DNA from: Colias croceus
Lineage: Eukaryota > Arthropoda > Insecta > Lepidoptera > Pieridae
Length of the DNA stretch: 64,000 nt
NCBI RefSeq assembly: GCF_905220415.1
Contig: NC_059550.1
Location: 7,256,501-7,320,500 of the forward strand
Direction: 5' to 3'
Part shown: piece by piece, positions 62,947 to 64,000 of the stretch
Layout: each line of letters opens with the position of its first letter
Numbering within the stretch: the first letter of the stretch is position 1
The notes under the pieces: generated by a model
Told to the model about the DNA's origin: nothing
The model's database searches: none
The model's input: the letters and a program-made list of their open reading frames with translations, nothing else
Position numbers and translations under genes: made by a program

Positions 62947-64000
62947 ACATTAGATATGTGGTATTATTACGTATTATTTTTATGATTTACTTGTCATTAT
63001 TAATTTTTCTAAGTACTTGTAAAGGTTGTAGTATAAATATTTGTATTCAATATATGGCTATAAAATTGTGAACAATAGTATAATAAAAACTAAAACCGTT
63101 ACCACATTTTCTTTGTTAAATATCTAAAGCATAAAAAATTTTATTTCAGCATTGATTTTAAATATTGCTACTTGTACCTACCTTGAATTCTGTCCCGTTT
63201 CCCTATTTGGGAACAAATATAGTCTGATGAATGATGATGATGAAATAAGTGATTGGTCTTCTTTGTTCTGCCAGACAAGCCAGCAAGCCAGAAATCTTAG
63301 TCCTGAAAAACAAAAGAGTAGGTAATTGATCCCAGATATTACGCTCATGCTACCACTGTAGATACCAAGATTGCCAGCTCTTTTCTGTAAAACTAAAAAA
63401 TAAATAGAAAAAAGAAGCAAAAGCAGAAACAGGTTTCGTGATATTTTTTCCTTGAAATAGACCTGAATTACCTATATCTTGGCCGGAACCATTAATAAAA
63501 AATAATACGCAGCAAATATCCACTAAGCTATAACATAAATAAAAATAAAAGGCGGAAGTCTGCCAGGATTTCGCTAATGTGGTACTAACCAAAGAAAATG
63601 TTATGGTTCATTTTGATTTTCCTTATTTATTTCTTATTTTATACGAAACGAATCTGTACATTTTGAAAAATATGGCTTTCACTATTGTTTAGCAATAAAA
63701 ATCGTAAATCGAATCGAATATTATATCTACGTACAATAAATTTAAATTTTTTGTAGTTATCATGATCGTGACATAATATAATGATTTTTTAAAGCGGAAA
63801 TTAAACCCAAGTAGGATTAAAAGAGAAAATGAAAATTTATAAGTGAAGAGCTAAAAACCGATTTCTCGAAGTTTAATCATGGGAAAACTTCTATCTACCG
63901 ATATAAAATTAAAAAGAAATCAAAAATCCGCTAAAAGTGCTTTTGTATTACACCGGGAAATTTGCAGACGTCTACCTTATCAAAAATAATGTCTGGGACA
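62947..64000. other. No gene seen
   Basis: AT-rich to the window end. The overlapping minus-strand frames at 63178-63592 are rich in Phe, Ser and Tyr and lack a convincing exon structure. Confidence 0.4.

Overview
The window looks like nuclear DNA of a moth or butterfly (Lepidoptera). It is AT-rich, has spliced protein-coding genes, carries many short interspersed repeats that end in GCGGGCGGAAAGCTAG-type tails (typical of lepidopteran Helitron-like elements), and has a short TTAGG-type insect telomeric array inside a repeat. It contains no bacterial-style operons, CRISPR array, rRNA or integrated virus that I can support. Most of the 64 kb is intron, intergenic DNA and transposon remnants.

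Layout. Positions 2256-21261 hold a minus-strand paired-class homeobox gene in four recognisable exons; the 3' end lies outside the window. Its homeodomain best matches, from memory, the PROP1 / UNC-42 / Drosophila CG32532 group. Its 14.6-kb first intron contains a plus-strand gene for an asparagine-rich secreted protein (11354-12660), a possible small secreted peptide (13546-13710), a tRNA-Arg gene and several transposable elements. A TATA box and a GC-rich, CpG-rich promoter lie at 21290-21560. Positions 21.6-34.6 kb are a gene desert with two more identical tRNA-Arg(ACG) genes, repeats and possible regulatory DNA.

Positions 34629-36304 carry a plus-strand four-exon gene for a secreted two-EF-hand protein of the MCFD2 family (partner of the ERGIC-53 cargo receptor). 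Its last exon, splice acceptor included, is tandemly duplicated with a 176-bp period: three full copies and one truncated copy. It converges on a minus-strand four-exon gene (36773-39683) for an unrecognised membrane or secreted protein; the two polyadenylation signals are only 24 bp apart. Positions 48168-49760 hold an intronless gene for an unrecognised 530-residue secreted or membrane protein. It converges on a minus-strand four-exon gene (50555-53573) for a four-helix membrane protein, whose first coding exon seems to carry a one-base homopolymer shift. The rest (39.8-48.1 kb and 54-64 kb) is repeats and DNA in which I see no gene.

The genes do not form an obvious pathway; the window is an ordinary stretch of chromosome with a developmental regulator at one end. 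The observations most worth a second look are the duplicated terminal EF-hand exon, three inverted-repeat elements with internally iterated short motifs (18.2-19.2, 26.7-27.5 and 0.5-1.4 kb), a 113-bp-arm hairpin at 15570-15834, and the orphan genes. Exon boundaries were read by eye from splice signals and reading-frame continuity; family names come from recall, not from a search.
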